Source: Microbulbifer pacificus (GTDB taxonomy: Bacteria > Pseudomonadota > Gammaproteobacteria > Pseudomonadales > Cellvibrionaceae). From it: a stretch of 64,000 nt of DNA. Positions 54,087 through 63,458 of the stretch are shown piece by piece. The DNA lies in the NCBI RefSeq assembly GCF_033723955.1, contig NZ_CP137555.1, forward strand, positions 2,100,001 through 2,164,000, read 5' to 3'. The notes below the pieces were generated by a model. That model was not told where the DNA came from, did no database searches, and saw only the letters and a list, made by a program, of their open reading frames with translations. How positions within the stretch are numbered: the stretch's first letter is position 1; each line of letters opens with the position of its first letter. A program made the position numbers and the translations under genes.

Positions 54087-55457
54087 ATGAAAAGATTTCC
54101 GGCGTTTTTGCGCCCACTCCCCAGAGGAATTTCGCGCCGCGCCGCTGCCCCCTATAGACGGGTCTGGTATCTCGCCTGGCCCATGATCCTGAGCAACATT
54201 ACTGTGCCTCTTCTCGGCGCCGTAGATACCGCAGTGCTCGGGCACCTGCCCAGCCCGGAATATCTTTCCGGCGTTGCCATTGGCGCGAGCGTGATTTCCA
54301 TGTTGCTGTGGGCCTTCGGTTTTCTGCGTATGGGGACCACCGGATTGGTGGCGCGAGCGGACGACTGCGGCGCGCGCTGGCTGCTGCGCTCGCTGTGTCT
54401 TGCCGCTGTGCTGGGCATTTTGCTGTTGCTGCTGGCTTCGCCATTGGTGCCGTTGTTCACCCACTGGATGAATGCCAGCGCGGAGGCCACTCCCCACGCC
54501 CGTGACTACCTGCAGATCCGCCTGCTGAGCGCACCCTTCGCACTGGTGAACTTCGCCCTGCTGGGGTTTTTTATCGGCCGCCAGGATAGCCGCACTCCGC
54601 TTGCCATTCTGGTCACGGCCAATCTGTTGAATATCCTGCTGGACCTGCTGCTGATCCTGGGATTTGGCATGGGCGCGCGCGGCGCCGCCTGGGCCTCGGT
54701 GTGCGCGGACTTGTGCAGCGTTACGCTGGGCTGGTGGTTACTGGTCAGGCGCCACGGCGACACACGGCGTGAAATGGCTCGGGTGTCACGGGAGCCGGAT
54801 TTCTGGCCGTGGCAGGGCGCTGCCCCGTGGCGGGAACTGCTGCGAATCAACAGCGACCTGTTCTTTCGCACCTGCCTGCTGTTGTTCACCCTGACATTTT
54901 TCACTGCCCAGGGTGCCGCCCTGGGTGACACCATGCTGGCGGCCAACGCGATCCTGCTACAGCTGCTGATGATGACCTCTTACGCCCTGGATGGCTTTGC
55001 TCACGCTACCGAATCGCTGGTGGGGCGCGCGGTCGGGCGCGGCTCCACAGCGCAGTTCCGGCGCACTACCACCGCCGCCGGTGTCTGGGCCCTGGGGTCG
55101 GCGCTGCTGATTACACTGGTGCTGATCTCAGGAAGAGCGTGGATATTGCCGCTGTTCACGAATATTCCCGCGGTATTGAGCGCAGCCGGTGCGTATTACC
55201 CGTGGCTCTGTGCCCTGCCCTTGATTGCGGTTTGGAGCTATCAGCTGGACGGGGTTTTTATCGGCGCCGGCAAGAGCCGCCAGATGCGCGACACCATGTT
55301 CGTCGCCACTGTGATGGTATTTTTACCCTGCTGGTGGATTACGCGACAATTCGATAACGCTGGCATCTGGCTCAGCCTTTTTTTGTGGTTTGTCGCACGC
55401 TCTGTCGGATTGATGGTCTATTTTTACAACTACACTAAAAACAACAATTGGCTGTAA
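54087..55457 (+). CDS. MATE-family efflux protein, DinF-like
   Basis: The 456-residue protein has twelve predicted helices in two six-helix halves. The first half starts RVWYLAWPMILSNITVPLLGAVDTAVLGHL, a DinF/NorM family landmark (here split at LAWPMILSNITVPLLGAVDT), and the second half includes FFTAQGAALGDTMLAANAIL. It exports cationic or toxic compounds using ion gradients. CAGG lies shortly before the ATG at 54087. Confidence 0.93.
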   Translation: MKRFPAFLRPLPRGISRRAAAPYRRVWYLAWPMILSNITVPLLGAVDTAVLGHLPSPEYLSGVAIGASVISMLLWAFGFLRMGTTGLVARADDCGARWLLRSLCLAAVLGILLLLLASPLVPLFTHWMNASAEATPHARDYLQIRLLSAPFALVNFALLGFFIGRQDSRTPLAILVTANLLNILLDLLLILGFGMGARGAAWASVCADLCSVTLGWWLLVRRHGDTRREMARVSREPDFWPWQGAAPWRELLRINSDLFFRTCLLLFTLTFFTAQGAALGDTMLAANAILLQLLMMTSYALDGFAHATESLVGRAVGRGSTAQFRRTTTAAGVWALGSALLITLVLISGRAWILPLFTNIPAVLSAAGAYYPWLCALPLIAVWSYQLDGVFIGAGKSRQMRDTMFVATVMVFLPCWWITRQFDNAGIWLSLFLWFVARSVGLMVYFYNYTKNNNWL

Positions 55458-55635
55458 TTGGAGCTACGCCAGATTCCTCTTCCAACGTTAAGCAGTTTTG
55501 TCCGCCCTATTGGACGCGGCCCATTTACGGGCCATCGCGCGGGTCCAGCAGGTATTGATCGGCCCGGGAAAAAGTGGGTCGAGCATATTCAGACAAAAAA
55601 ACGGGGAGGCGGTTTCGCCGTATTCGTTTTGATGT

Positions 55636-56295
55636 ATGCCTGACCATTACCAACTGATCCAACAATGCATCGACCGTGCAGTTGCCGCAGAACAGGCCAG
55701 GGGCCGATTCCGGCGCTCCCTGCACGACACCCTGCCTAATCTGCACCGCAGTATCCAGTTGCCGCAGCGGGATGCACCCCTCCACATTACCTGTTTCGTG
55801 ATCCGCTATATCCAGGTGATTCCGGCCTGGCTGCAGCGGATGGATCAGCTGTGCCAGGCCGGAGGCATCGATTTTTATCCGGTGCGCGAACTTATCCTGC
55901 ACAGCTTCAGCGAAATTCCCGAGCGCCAGCCGTACGAACACGGCCTCGGATCAATCCTCGATGAGGCCTATCTGGCCCACCGCACCATGGAAGAAATCAA
56001 TGATCTGCTACAGGCCCTGTGCGGCACCCCGCTGCTGCCCATGGACCCGCTGGTAGCGAATCTGGTGGTACGCGAACTGCTGGGTGAAACTCTGGGGTGC
56101 CAGCTGGACGATCTCACCAGCGTATTGCTGCAGCGGTTTGCGCCAGCGGAACTCGATCCCGCGAGACTGGTTTCGATGATTCTGTATAAACAGCGCTACG
56201 ACGATGCGCCGGGCGAATGGCCGGATTTTGCCAGCCACATGCAGATTGCCTTGCGCACTCAAACCATCGCGCAACAGGTTGACCTATCCCATTGA
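55636..56295 (+). CDS. Conserved hypothetical protein, all-helical
   Basis: The 219-residue protein is predicted mostly alpha-helical and soluble, with no signal peptide and no recognised motif. Segments such as LHITCFVIRYIQVIPAWLQR and DEAYLAHRTMEEINDLLQAL may form helical hairpins. It is downstream of the MATE gene by 178 bp on the same strand and converges on the membrane-anchored protein at 56355. I do not recognise the family. The GGGAGG at about 55607 is too far to be the ribosome-binding site. Confidence 0.65.
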   Translation: MPDHYQLIQQCIDRAVAAEQARGRFRRSLHDTLPNLHRSIQLPQRDAPLHITCFVIRYIQVIPAWLQRMDQLCQAGGIDFYPVRELILHSFSEIPERQPYEHGLGSILDEAYLAHRTMEEINDLLQALCGTPLLPMDPLVANLVVRELLGETLGCQLDDLTSVLLQRFAPAELDPARLVSMILYKQRYDDAPGEWPDFASHMQIALRTQTIAQQVDLSH

Positions 56296-56354
56296 TTGCT
56301 CTCGCCGCTGAGGCAACGGTGATTTTCCGCGGGAGATCAAACCACACTCCGTAA

Positions 56355-57203
56355 TCAGTGCTGGACGATCAGGCGCCAGTTACTGAAAAAATCCACTTCT
56401 CCCTGCAACAGCGCACGATTGAGATCGTCTGCCTGCCTGTGGAGGTTTTTATTGTAAAAATAAAGGCTGCCACCGCGCAGGGTGAACCCCTTGGGGTTGT
56501 CTGTCAGCAGTTGGTAAAACGTTTTCTGTCGCTCGAGATACTGCAAAACCCGGCTCTTGCTGAATTGCCCTTTGCGGTATTTTGCGAAAATGGATTCCTG
56601 CAGCTGCTGATCCGTGAGTGCGCGCGCCTCCGCTGAAATCCGGCTCACGTCCAGCAGGCTTTTCACGTCGGCCTGCAGATCGTCGAGATAGCGATCCGCG
56701 GCTTCAGCGGCGATCTTGGTGCGGTAAATTGCTCGTTTTCGCCGTTCCTGAAACTGTTCGCTCTTGGCGGTTTGCAGGCTCCAAATTTCTTTTTTTGCCA
56801 TCTCGGTGAGCGGCCGGAAAATGGTACGGTGCTGGCGATTGGAGTTGAGCGTGAGCTGTTCGCAAACTTCCAGGGCACCCTGCCAGTCAGTAAACGGCTT
56901 TTCCACGCCCACAGTTTCCGGCAGCGCCGCCACCCGCTGTTTCAGGCGCTTTTCTTCAATATCCAGCTGCCCGGGGTTGCTCTCCCAATCATTGGCCTGC
57001 AGTGCGAATAGCGATAACAAGCCCTGGTTTACACAGCGTGAAATGAGATAGGCGGTCTGCGCCTGCTGCTGCTCGCGCATCTTGCGGTAGTGATCCAGAC
57101 CGTAAAATCCGGCAATTACGAGCACGATCGTCAGCGCGATCAGCGGATAAAGTTTCTTCAAGGGAATCCGTTTCTGTGGATTATTTTTTATTGCCCGTCC
57201 CAC
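56355..57203 (-). CDS. Membrane-anchored protein of unknown function
   Basis: The protein has an N-terminal helix (YPLIALTIVLVIAGFYGLDHY) and a coiled, charged periplasmic region of about 240 residues. The GTG at 57203 gives 282 residues but overlaps the YheV gene by 23 bases without a ribosome-binding site. A TTG at 57161 would start at LKKLYPLIA and avoid the overlap, so the start is uncertain. No family is recognised. It forms an operon-like run with YheV and prlC. Confidence 0.62.
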   Translation of the reverse strand: MGRAIKNNPQKRIPLKKLYPLIALTIVLVIAGFYGLDHYRKMREQQQAQTAYLISRCVNQGLLSLFALQANDWESNPGQLDIEEKRLKQRVAALPETVGVEKPFTDWQGALEVCEQLTLNSNRQHRTIFRPLTEMAKKEIWSLQTAKSEQFQERRKRAIYRTKIAAEAADRYLDDLQADVKSLLDVSRISAEARALTDQQLQESIFAKYRKGQFSKSRVLQYLERQKTFYQLLTDNPKGFTLRGGSLYFYNKNLHRQADDLNRALLQGEVDFFSNWRLIVQH

Positions 57204-57450
57204 TGGACGGCAGCAGTATTTTTACTGCAGTTTCCTCCACTTCCCTGTCGGCGGTCTGGTTTACGCGGGTATCCAGTTCCCGCGGTGAGGCATGCAAGCG
57301 GATTTCATCCTTGAAGCCACAGGCCACACACTCGCGATAATTTTTATCGCCCAGTTTGTAATTTACGATCTTGTCCATTTCGCTGCAGCGCGGACACACA
57401 GCGCCAGCAATAAACCGACGCTTTACGGGTTTTTCAAATTCTTCGCTCAA
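57181..57450 (-). CDS. yheV: YheV-family zinc-ribbon protein
   Basis: The 89-residue protein has two CxxC knuckles (CPRCSEM and CVACGFK) around 25 residues of strands, matching YheV/DUF2387 putative metal-binding proteins. The start is TTG at 57450 with GAGG a few bases upstream. YheV is commonly next to prlC, as here (40 bp). Function unknown; a zinc-ribbon role in nucleic acid or protein binding is possible. Confidence 0.85.
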   Translation of the reverse strand: MSEEFEKPVKRRFIAGAVCPRCSEMDKIVNYKLGDKNYRECVACGFKDEIRLHASPRELDTRVNQTADREVEETAVKILLPSSGTGNKK

Positions 57451-57489
57451 GGTCTACCTCTATAAAAACCTGATTGGCCTGATCCCGAT

Positions 57490-59538
57490 TCACTCGATAC
57501 CGGAGTGACGCAGCAGCGCGTCTATTTTAGGGCTGCGCCCGCGAAAATCTGTGAACAGGTCCTGCGCGTCGCGACTGCCGCCCTGCTCCAGTATTGTGGC
57601 GAGAAATTTTTTGCCCGTTTCCGAATCGAAGATGCCCTTTTCCTCGAACAGAGAGAAGGCGTCTGCACTCAGGACCTCCGCCCACTTGTAGCTGTAGTAG
57701 CCAGCCGCGTAACCGCCGGCAAAAATATGGCTGAAGCTGTGCTGGAAACGGTTTTCCGGCGACACCGGCACCACCGAAATCTGTGAGCGCACATCGTTGA
57801 TCAGCCGCTGAATTTCTTCGGCATTGGCGCCTTCGGGGCGCGAGTGCAGCAGGAAATCGAACAGGGCAAACTCCAGCTGGCGTACGGTAAACATGGCGGA
57901 CTGGAAATTTCTAGCCGCGAGCATTTTATCCAGCAGTGTCTGCGGCAATGGCTCCCCGGTCGTGTAGTGCCCGGAAATCATGCTCAGCGCCTCCGGCTCC
58001 CAACACCAGTTTTCCAGAAACTGGCTGGGTAGCTCCACTGCATCCCAGGCCACACCATTAATGCCAGACACCGCCGCCACATCCACCTGGGTAAGCATAT
58101 GGTGCAGGCCGTGGCCAAATTCGTGGAACAGGGTGGTGACTTCGTAGTGGGTCAGCAGCGCAGGGGCATCCTTCGACGGACTGCTGAAGTTACACACAAG
58201 ATAAGCCACGGGCAACTGGAGTCCGGCCGCGGTCTGGCGGCGTACCCGGGCGTCATCCATCCAGGCGCCGCCGCGTTTGTTTTCCCGCGCATAGGGGTCC
58301 AGGTAGAAGCCGGCGATCGGCTCACCGCCGCGCTTTAACCAGTAGAAGTGCACGTCCCCATGGTAGGTGGCGACAGAGGTATCCGGTTCCGCGGTTACCC
58401 CGAACAGCTTTTCCGCCACCGCGAACAGGCCCTGCAGGACCTTCGGGTAGGGGAAATACGGACGCAACTCTTCCTCGCTGACCGCATAGCGGGACTGCTT
58501 GAGTTTTTCCGCGGCCCAAGCGGTATCCCAGGGCTGCAGGCGATCGATGCCAAGCTCCGCCGCAGCAAACGCCTGCAGTTCGGCGAACTCTTTGGCCGCC
58601 GCCGGTCGCGCGCGCTTGGCCAGGTCCCACAGGAAGGTTTCCACTTCCTCCGGGTCTCTGGCCATCTTGCTTGCCAGCGAGCGTTCGGCGTAGTTTTTCA
58701 TCCCCAGCAGGTGGGCCTGTTCGGCGCGCAGGGCGAGAATTTCCGCCATCACATTGGCATTGTCGAACTCACCGCCGTTCGGCCCCACATCGGATGCGCG
58801 GGTTATATACGCGGTGGACATCTTGCGGCGCAGCTCGCGATTGTCGGCATGGGTCATCACCGCGAAGAAACAGGGGCCATCCAGAGTCAGCAGCCAGCCC
58901 GTCTTGCCTTTCGACTCGGCGAGGGCCTTGGCGCTGGCGAGTGCGGTCTGGGGAATCCCGGCAAGCTCGGACTCGTCCTCGATTTGCAGAGTCCAGGCTT
59001 TGGTGGCATCGAGGACGTTGTTGGCAAAGGTGCTTTTCAGTTCTGCCAAGCGCTTGCTGATAGCGGCGAAACGCTCCCGTGCGGCACCCTCCAGGCTCAC
59101 CCCGCCCAGGTGCATATCCCGCAACCCGTGACGCACCGCCTGCTGGCGTGCCTGGGGCCAGCTGGCAAATTCAGGCGCCTTGGCCAGGGCGCGATATACC
59201 GCGTAAAGCGCCGGATCCTGCCCCACTTCGGTCCAGTACTCGGTCACCTTTGCCAGGCAGGCTTCGTAGGGCGCACGCCAGTCGCCGCTTAGTACACTGT
59301 TGAGGTGCGAAACCGGGTTGAACGCCTTGCCCAGCCGGTCCTGCACCTCTTCAAGCGGCGCCAGGGTCCCCTCCCAAGTCGGATTATCTCCGGCATTTTC
59401 CAGGCTATTTCTCAGCTGTTCGCGACACTTGTAGATCAATTCGACAATCGCCGGCTCCGCAAACTGCGGCTGGATGCGGTCGAAGGGCGGTAGTAGGTGG
59501 GACTCTAACAGCGGGTTGGACCACAGCGTGTCGGACAT
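57490..59538 (-). CDS. prlC: Oligopeptidase A
   Basis: This is an M3-family zinc metallopeptidase of 682 residues with the active site HEFGHGLHH and the downstream Glu region ENWCWEPEALSM. It degrades signal peptides and other oligopeptides in the cytoplasm. The ATG at 59538 has AAGGAA close upstream; an ATG at 59544 is only six bases away and less well spaced. Neighbouring YheV supports the assignment. Confidence 0.96.
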   Translation of the reverse strand: MSDTLWSNPLLESHLLPPFDRIQPQFAEPAIVELIYKCREQLRNSLENAGDNPTWEGTLAPLEEVQDRLGKAFNPVSHLNSVLSGDWRAPYEACLAKVTEYWTEVGQDPALYAVYRALAKAPEFASWPQARQQAVRHGLRDMHLGGVSLEGAARERFAAISKRLAELKSTFANNVLDATKAWTLQIEDESELAGIPQTALASAKALAESKGKTGWLLTLDGPCFFAVMTHADNRELRRKMSTAYITRASDVGPNGGEFDNANVMAEILALRAEQAHLLGMKNYAERSLASKMARDPEEVETFLWDLAKRARPAAAKEFAELQAFAAAELGIDRLQPWDTAWAAEKLKQSRYAVSEEELRPYFPYPKVLQGLFAVAEKLFGVTAEPDTSVATYHGDVHFYWLKRGGEPIAGFYLDPYARENKRGGAWMDDARVRRQTAAGLQLPVAYLVCNFSSPSKDAPALLTHYEVTTLFHEFGHGLHHMLTQVDVAAVSGINGVAWDAVELPSQFLENWCWEPEALSMISGHYTTGEPLPQTLLDKMLAARNFQSAMFTVRQLEFALFDFLLHSRPEGANAEEIQRLINDVRSQISVVPVSPENRFQHSFSHIFAGGYAAGYYSYKWAEVLSADAFSLFEEKGIFDSETGKKFLATILEQGGSRDAQDLFTDFRGRSPKIDALLRHSGIE

Positions 59539-59658
59539 GGGCATTCCTTGTCGGCAAGGCGGATACAAAAAACAAACGCAACCCCGAGACCGCGGACGCG
59601 ACAGACGGGGTTAACATATGCGCTGTATTTTAGTGGATTGCCAATCCGGAGGTCAGCC

Positions 59659-60237
59659 TTGTCCACAAACGCCCCCGCCGAAACCCCAAATGCCAACCTG
59701 CGTGAACACCGCGGCCAAGCCCCCAAGCTCGGCGCCCGCGTGTTCATTGACCCGATGAGCACGGTCATTGGCGACGTAGAACTGGGTGACGACTGCTCCG
59801 TATGGCCGATGGCCGTGATCCGCGGCGACATGCACCGGGTGCGCATAGGCGCTCGCACCAGCGTGCAGGACGGTTCCGTGCTGCACATCACCCACGCCAG
59901 CGCATTCAATGAAGGCGGCTGGCCGCTCACCATCGGCGAGGATGTCACCATCGGCCACAAGGCCTGCCTGCACGGCTGTACCGTGGGTAATCGGGTGCTG
60001 ATCGGCATCGGTTCGATCGTGCTCGACGGCGCGGTAATCGAGGACGAAGTGGTGCTTGCCGCCGGCGCGCTGGTGCCACCGGGCAAGCGCCTGGAAAGCG
60101 GTTATCTCTATGTAGGTTCCCCGGCGAAGCAGGCGCGCCCGCTGTCGGAAAAAGAGCGCAAGTTCTTTACCTACACTGCGGGAAATTACGTCAAGCTGAA
60201 GGACGAGTACCTGAACGACCAATCCTCCAGTCGCTGA
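59659..60237 (+). CDS. Gamma-carbonic anhydrase family protein (YrdA-like)
   Basis: The 192-residue protein is a left-handed beta-helix with hexapeptide repeats and the metal-ligand histidines in VLHITHASAF and TIGHKACLHGC. The start is a TTG at 59659 with a GGAGG ribosome-binding site six bases upstream. A frame beginning at 59548 would add 37 residues not seen in the family. It is divergent from prlC. Carbonic anhydrase activity in this subgroup is often weak or unproven. Confidence 0.92.
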   Translation: MSTNAPAETPNANLREHRGQAPKLGARVFIDPMSTVIGDVELGDDCSVWPMAVIRGDMHRVRIGARTSVQDGSVLHITHASAFNEGGWPLTIGEDVTIGHKACLHGCTVGNRVLIGIGSIVLDGAVIEDEVVLAAGALVPPGKRLESGYLYVGSPAKQARPLSEKERKFFTYTAGNYVKLKDEYLNDQSSSR

Positions 60238-60428
60238 GCTGCGCTGCAGTTACTGCACTTACTACCGGCGGAATCCGCAGGATTACCGTCGGATGACCGT
60301 GAGTTCGACAATCAGAAGTTATCGCCGGCTGCAAAATTACCAGCTGTATATGTACTAAACCTACCTAGCGGAACCGACCGTACGGAGTAGTACTGCAATC
60401 ACAATAACTTCAGCAATTGGACGACTCG

Positions 60429-61676
60429 ATGAGCGATTACCACCAACTGCGTATTAACGGCCAGCGCCTGGGGGACACCCTGATGGCCATGGCCGCCATC
60501 GGCGCCACCGACAAGGGTGGCTGCAACCGCCAGGCCCTGACGGATCTCGACAAACAGGGTCGCGACCTCTTCGTACAGTGGTGCGAAGACGCCGGCTGCA
60601 GCGTCACCGTCGACGCCATGGGCAACATCTTCGCCCGCCGCCCGGGCACCAACCCCGATTTACCCGCCGTGCTCACCGGCTCGCACCTTGACACCCAGCC
60701 CACCGGCGGCCGCTTCGACGGCGTCTACGGTGTGCTCGCGGGCCTGGAAGTGGTGCGCAGCCTGAACGACGCCGGCATCGAAACCGAAGCCCCGCTGGAA
60801 GTGGCGGTGTGGACCAACGAGGAAGGCGCGCGTTTCTCCCCCGCGATGATCGGCTCCGGCGTGTGGAGCGGCGAATTCGACCTCGACTACGCCTACGCCC
60901 GCAGTGACAAGGAGGGCAAAACCTTCGGCGACGAACTCGCGCGCATCGGCTACAAGGGCAAGGCCCCGGCTGTGGCGCGCCCGCTCAGCGCTGCGTTCGA
61001 AGTGCACATCGAACAGGGCCCGATCCTGGAAGCGGAACAGAAACAGATCGGCGTGCTCTCCGGCGTACAGGGCATGCACTGGTACGACCTCACCCTGATC
61101 GGCCAACCCTGCCACGCCGGCCCCAGCCCGATGGAAACCCGCCGCGATCCGTTCATGGGCCTGCACCGCATCCTGAGTGAGCTTTACCAGCTCGCCGCCG
61201 AACACGGCCCCTGGGCCCGCGCCACCTTCGGCGACATCCGCGTCGAACCGGGCAGCCGCAACACCGTGCCGGAAAAACTCGTACTCGCCGTCGACCTGCG
61301 CCACCCCGACCAGAAAACCCTCGACGCCATGGACCAGCGCTTCCGCGAAATCGCCGCCCGCGTCGCCGATGAAACCGGCCTCGAACACCAGATCCGCGAC
61401 GAATGGCGCTCCCCCGCCGTCGCCTTCGATCCCAAATGCGTCGAAGCCGTGCGTAGCTCGGTCGCCGAGCTCGGCTACAGCAACAAGGAAATGGTCTCCG
61501 GCGCTGGCCACGACTCCGTGTACATCTCGCGCGTGGCCCCCACCAGCATGATCTTCGTGCCCTGTGAAAAAGGCCTGAGCCACAACGAGGCAGAGAATGC
61601 CAAGGCGGAGGACCTGGAAGCCGGCGCCAATGTGCTGCTGCACGCCATGCTGAAAATGGCAAACAAGAGCAACTGA
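60429..61676 (+). CDS. M20-family Zn-dependent amidohydrolase (N-carbamoyl amino acid / ureidopropionase-type)
   Basis: The 415-residue protein has the M20/allantoate amidohydrolase signatures: GSHLDTQPTGGRFDGVYG, TNEEGARFSPAMIGSGVW, EVHIEQGPILE and SGAGHDSVYIS. Members cleave N-carbamoyl groups from amino acids, beta-alanine or allantoate. The next gene codes for an amidinotransferase-fold hydrolase; both could act on carbamoyl, ureido or guanidino compounds. The ATG at 60429 is used; a TTG twelve bases upstream is the alternative. It is separated from the next gene by palindromic element B. Confidence 0.9.
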   Translation: MSDYHQLRINGQRLGDTLMAMAAIGATDKGGCNRQALTDLDKQGRDLFVQWCEDAGCSVTVDAMGNIFARRPGTNPDLPAVLTGSHLDTQPTGGRFDGVYGVLAGLEVVRSLNDAGIETEAPLEVAVWTNEEGARFSPAMIGSGVWSGEFDLDYAYARSDKEGKTFGDELARIGYKGKAPAVARPLSAAFEVHIEQGPILEAEQKQIGVLSGVQGMHWYDLTLIGQPCHAGPSPMETRRDPFMGLHRILSELYQLAAEHGPWARATFGDIRVEPGSRNTVPEKLVLAVDLRHPDQKTLDAMDQRFREIAARVADETGLEHQIRDEWRSPAVAFDPKCVEAVRSSVAELGYSNKEMVSGAGHDSVYISRVAPTSMIFVPCEKGLSHNEAENAKAEDLEAGANVLLHAMLKMANKSN

Positions 61677-61700
61677 CGAAGCACAAAACTCAAATGCGAA

Positions 61701-61812
61701 GCGGCTGATGCCGGTACCCCTTCACGAGACCTTCCGCGAGAGGGACCTCGCGGAAGAGCCCCCAGGGATGGGTTCACGGCGTGTCTCGTGAAGGGGTGCC
61801 GGTAGCAGCCGC
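61701..61812. repeat. 112-bp nested palindromic element B
   Basis: Outer 30-base arms (61701-61730 and 61783-61812) are inverted with three mismatches. Directly inside is a perfect 10-bp stem (61731-61740 with 61747-61756) and a six-base loop AGGGAC. The spacer then contains AGCCCCCAGGGATGGGTTCA. The architecture, the xxGGAC loop and TGCCGG in the outer arm recur in element A at 28201, although most stem bases differ. Confidence 0.85.
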
Positions 61813-61863
61813 GCCAGCGGGCCTGAAACAGGGCCCGATAAAACAAGATTCGAGAGAGACGAC

Positions 61864-62775
61864 ATGACCGAATTCACTTACAAACACCGCAATGACAACG
61901 GCGATACTGCGCCACTCACTCGCTGGGGCATCGACTCCGAGTACGGCGTACTCACCGACCTGCTTGTCGGCCCCATCGACCACTACTCCTGGCAGATGGG
62001 CAACGCCGCCTCCCGCCGCTCCGTGCGCCTCGGCCGCGAATTCAATGCCGATGTCGCCAAACGCCAGCACCAGGAAATGCTCGACGCCTACAAACACGCC
62101 GGCGTCACCACCCACCTGCTGCCCGCCGACGCCAACCTCCCCTACCAGCTCTACGCCCGCGACAGCAGCGTCATGACACCCTGGGGCCCCATCGTCACCC
62201 AGATGTACTCCCCCTGGCGCCGCGGCGAATGGGTCGACGTGATCAAGACCTACCAAAAACTGGATATCCCGGTGTACGACATCATCACCGCCGGCAGCCT
62301 CGAAGGCGGCGACTTCATGGTGCTGGAACCGGGCGTCATCCTGTGCGGCTACAGCGGCGAACGCACCTCACCGCAGGGCTTCAACCAGATGAAAAGCTGG
62401 ATCGAAAAAGAAGGCTGGGAAGTGAAGGGCTACCAGTTCGACCCCTACTTTCTGCACCTCGATGTGCTGGTGGCCGCGCTCGCGGACAAATTAGTAGCCG
62501 TGTGTGTGGACGCGGTGGAGCCGGAGCTGGTGCAGTGGTTCAAGGCCCGCAACTTCGAGATCATCGACATCTCCTACCCGCAGGTGATGGAGCTGGGCGT
62601 GAACGTGGTGGCGCTCGGCAACGACCGCGTGATGCTGCCGTCCGACAATACCGAGCTGAAGGAAAAGTGCCGTGCGCGCGGACTGGAAGTGATCGACCCG
62701 GATATTTCCATGATCACCGCCGGTGGCGGCGGCGTGCACTGCATGTGCCAGCCGCTCGCGCGCAAGCCGGCGTAA
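61864..62775 (+). CDS. Amidinotransferase-family (ADI/DDAH fold) hydrolase
   Basis: The 303-residue protein has the pentein fold: acidic residues in LEGGDFMVL, His in YFLHLDVLVA and the catalytic Cys in GGGGVHCMCQPLAR. The family includes arginine deiminase, dimethylarginine dimethylaminohydrolase and amidinotransferases; the substrate is not clear. The leader GACGAC(ATG) is short with GAGAGAC nearby. It lies 187 bp after the M20 hydrolase on the same strand. Confidence 0.88.
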   Translation: MTEFTYKHRNDNGDTAPLTRWGIDSEYGVLTDLLVGPIDHYSWQMGNAASRRSVRLGREFNADVAKRQHQEMLDAYKHAGVTTHLLPADANLPYQLYARDSSVMTPWGPIVTQMYSPWRRGEWVDVIKTYQKLDIPVYDIITAGSLEGGDFMVLEPGVILCGYSGERTSPQGFNQMKSWIEKEGWEVKGYQFDPYFLHLDVLVAALADKLVAVCVDAVEPELVQWFKARNFEIIDISYPQVMELGVNVVALGNDRVMLPSDNTELKEKCRARGLEVIDPDISMITAGGGGVHCMCQPLARKPA

Positions 62776-62790
62776 GCTGCACAGAAATAA

Positions 62791-62820
62791 AAAAGGGGCT
62801 GCCATTGGCAGCCCTTTTTT
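62791..62820. terminator. Bidirectional intrinsic terminator
   Basis: GGGCTGCC (62796-62803) pairs perfectly with GGCAGCCC (62807-62814) around ATT, with A-run before and T-run after. It serves the amidinotransferase-like gene (plus) and the small membrane gene (minus). Confidence 0.92.
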
Positions 62821-62838
62821 ATCCGCGGAATCTACCGG

Positions 62839-63240
62839 TTATTTCCCCTGCGCCCGCAGCAGGCCGGAACCGGCGATGCCACCGGCCGCGCACGCCAGAA
62901 TTATCACCAGCGGCGTAAGGGTTCCCAGTGCCAGCGCGCCGATCCCCAGGCCGCGCATCGGCAACAGGATCAGCAGCAGGATACCGGCGGGAATCAGCGA
63001 CAGCAGGAAACCACGCGTCAGCCAGCTCTTCTGCCACGGCAGCATAAAAATCAGGCCGCAGATACCGCCCCACACCACCCGCTGATACACATAGGTACTG
63101 GAAAGATAGGGGGCGATATCCACGTGCAGGAAACGGCTGAAACCGTAGTGCCCCATCGCCCACAGCGCGAGCGCATACCCCAGCCCGGCGAAACAGCCGG
63201 CGGCAAAACAGAAGGACAGGTCTCTCAGAAATTCTCGCAC
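62839..63240 (-). CDS. Small polytopic membrane protein
   Basis: The 133-residue protein has four predicted helices: LSFCFAAGCFAGLGYALALW, VVWGGICGLIFMLPW, GFLLSLIPAGILLLILLPM and LTPLVIILACAAGGIAG. No family is recognised. It is alone between the terminator at 62791 and the purK gene, on the same strand as purK but beyond purK's own terminator. Confidence 0.72.
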   Translation of the reverse strand: MREFLRDLSFCFAAGCFAGLGYALALWAMGHYGFSRFLHVDIAPYLSSTYVYQRVVWGGICGLIFMLPWQKSWLTRGFLLSLIPAGILLLILLPMRGLGIGALALGTLTPLVIILACAAGGIAGSGLLRAQGK

Positions 63241-63382
63241 TTGCTACCTCCACAAATGGTGTCCGCGAAAACGCTATTTTTTTATTCGGGAACGTTTGGC
63301 AGAGGAGTATGCCAGAAGCACAGGATCGAATCGCAAACCCGTGTTCACTTTTGCTGTCCGCTGTGGACCGGCGTAAGTGCAG

Positions 63383-63435
63383 AAAGAAAAAACGCACCGC
63401 CCGGGGTGGCAAGGAAAAGTCCGGGGCGATGCGTT
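63383..63435 (-). terminator. purK terminator
   Basis: AACGCACCGCCCGGG (63391-63405) pairs with CCGGGGCGATGCGTT (63421-63435) with two mismatches. On the minus strand it is followed by a T-rich stretch (63383-63390). It begins 24 bases beyond the purK stop. Confidence 0.75.
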
Positions 63436-63458
63436 CAGAAAGGGATAACGACTTAGGT

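Noticed and set aside
52759-54090. A 443-codon plus-strand frame opposite coxB extending to the MATE start
   Set aside because: It is a mirror of coxB and its end lies in the divergent promoter region; no domain is visible.
55510-55550. GGCCC-ATTTAC-GGGCC hairpin after the MATE gene
   Set aside because: The stem is only five bases and lacks a T-run, so it is not a convincing terminator.
59581-59615. AACCCCG ... CGGGGTT arms between prlC and the YrdA-like gene
   Set aside because: The loop is long and irregular and the region must hold divergent promoters; a terminator there would be out of place.
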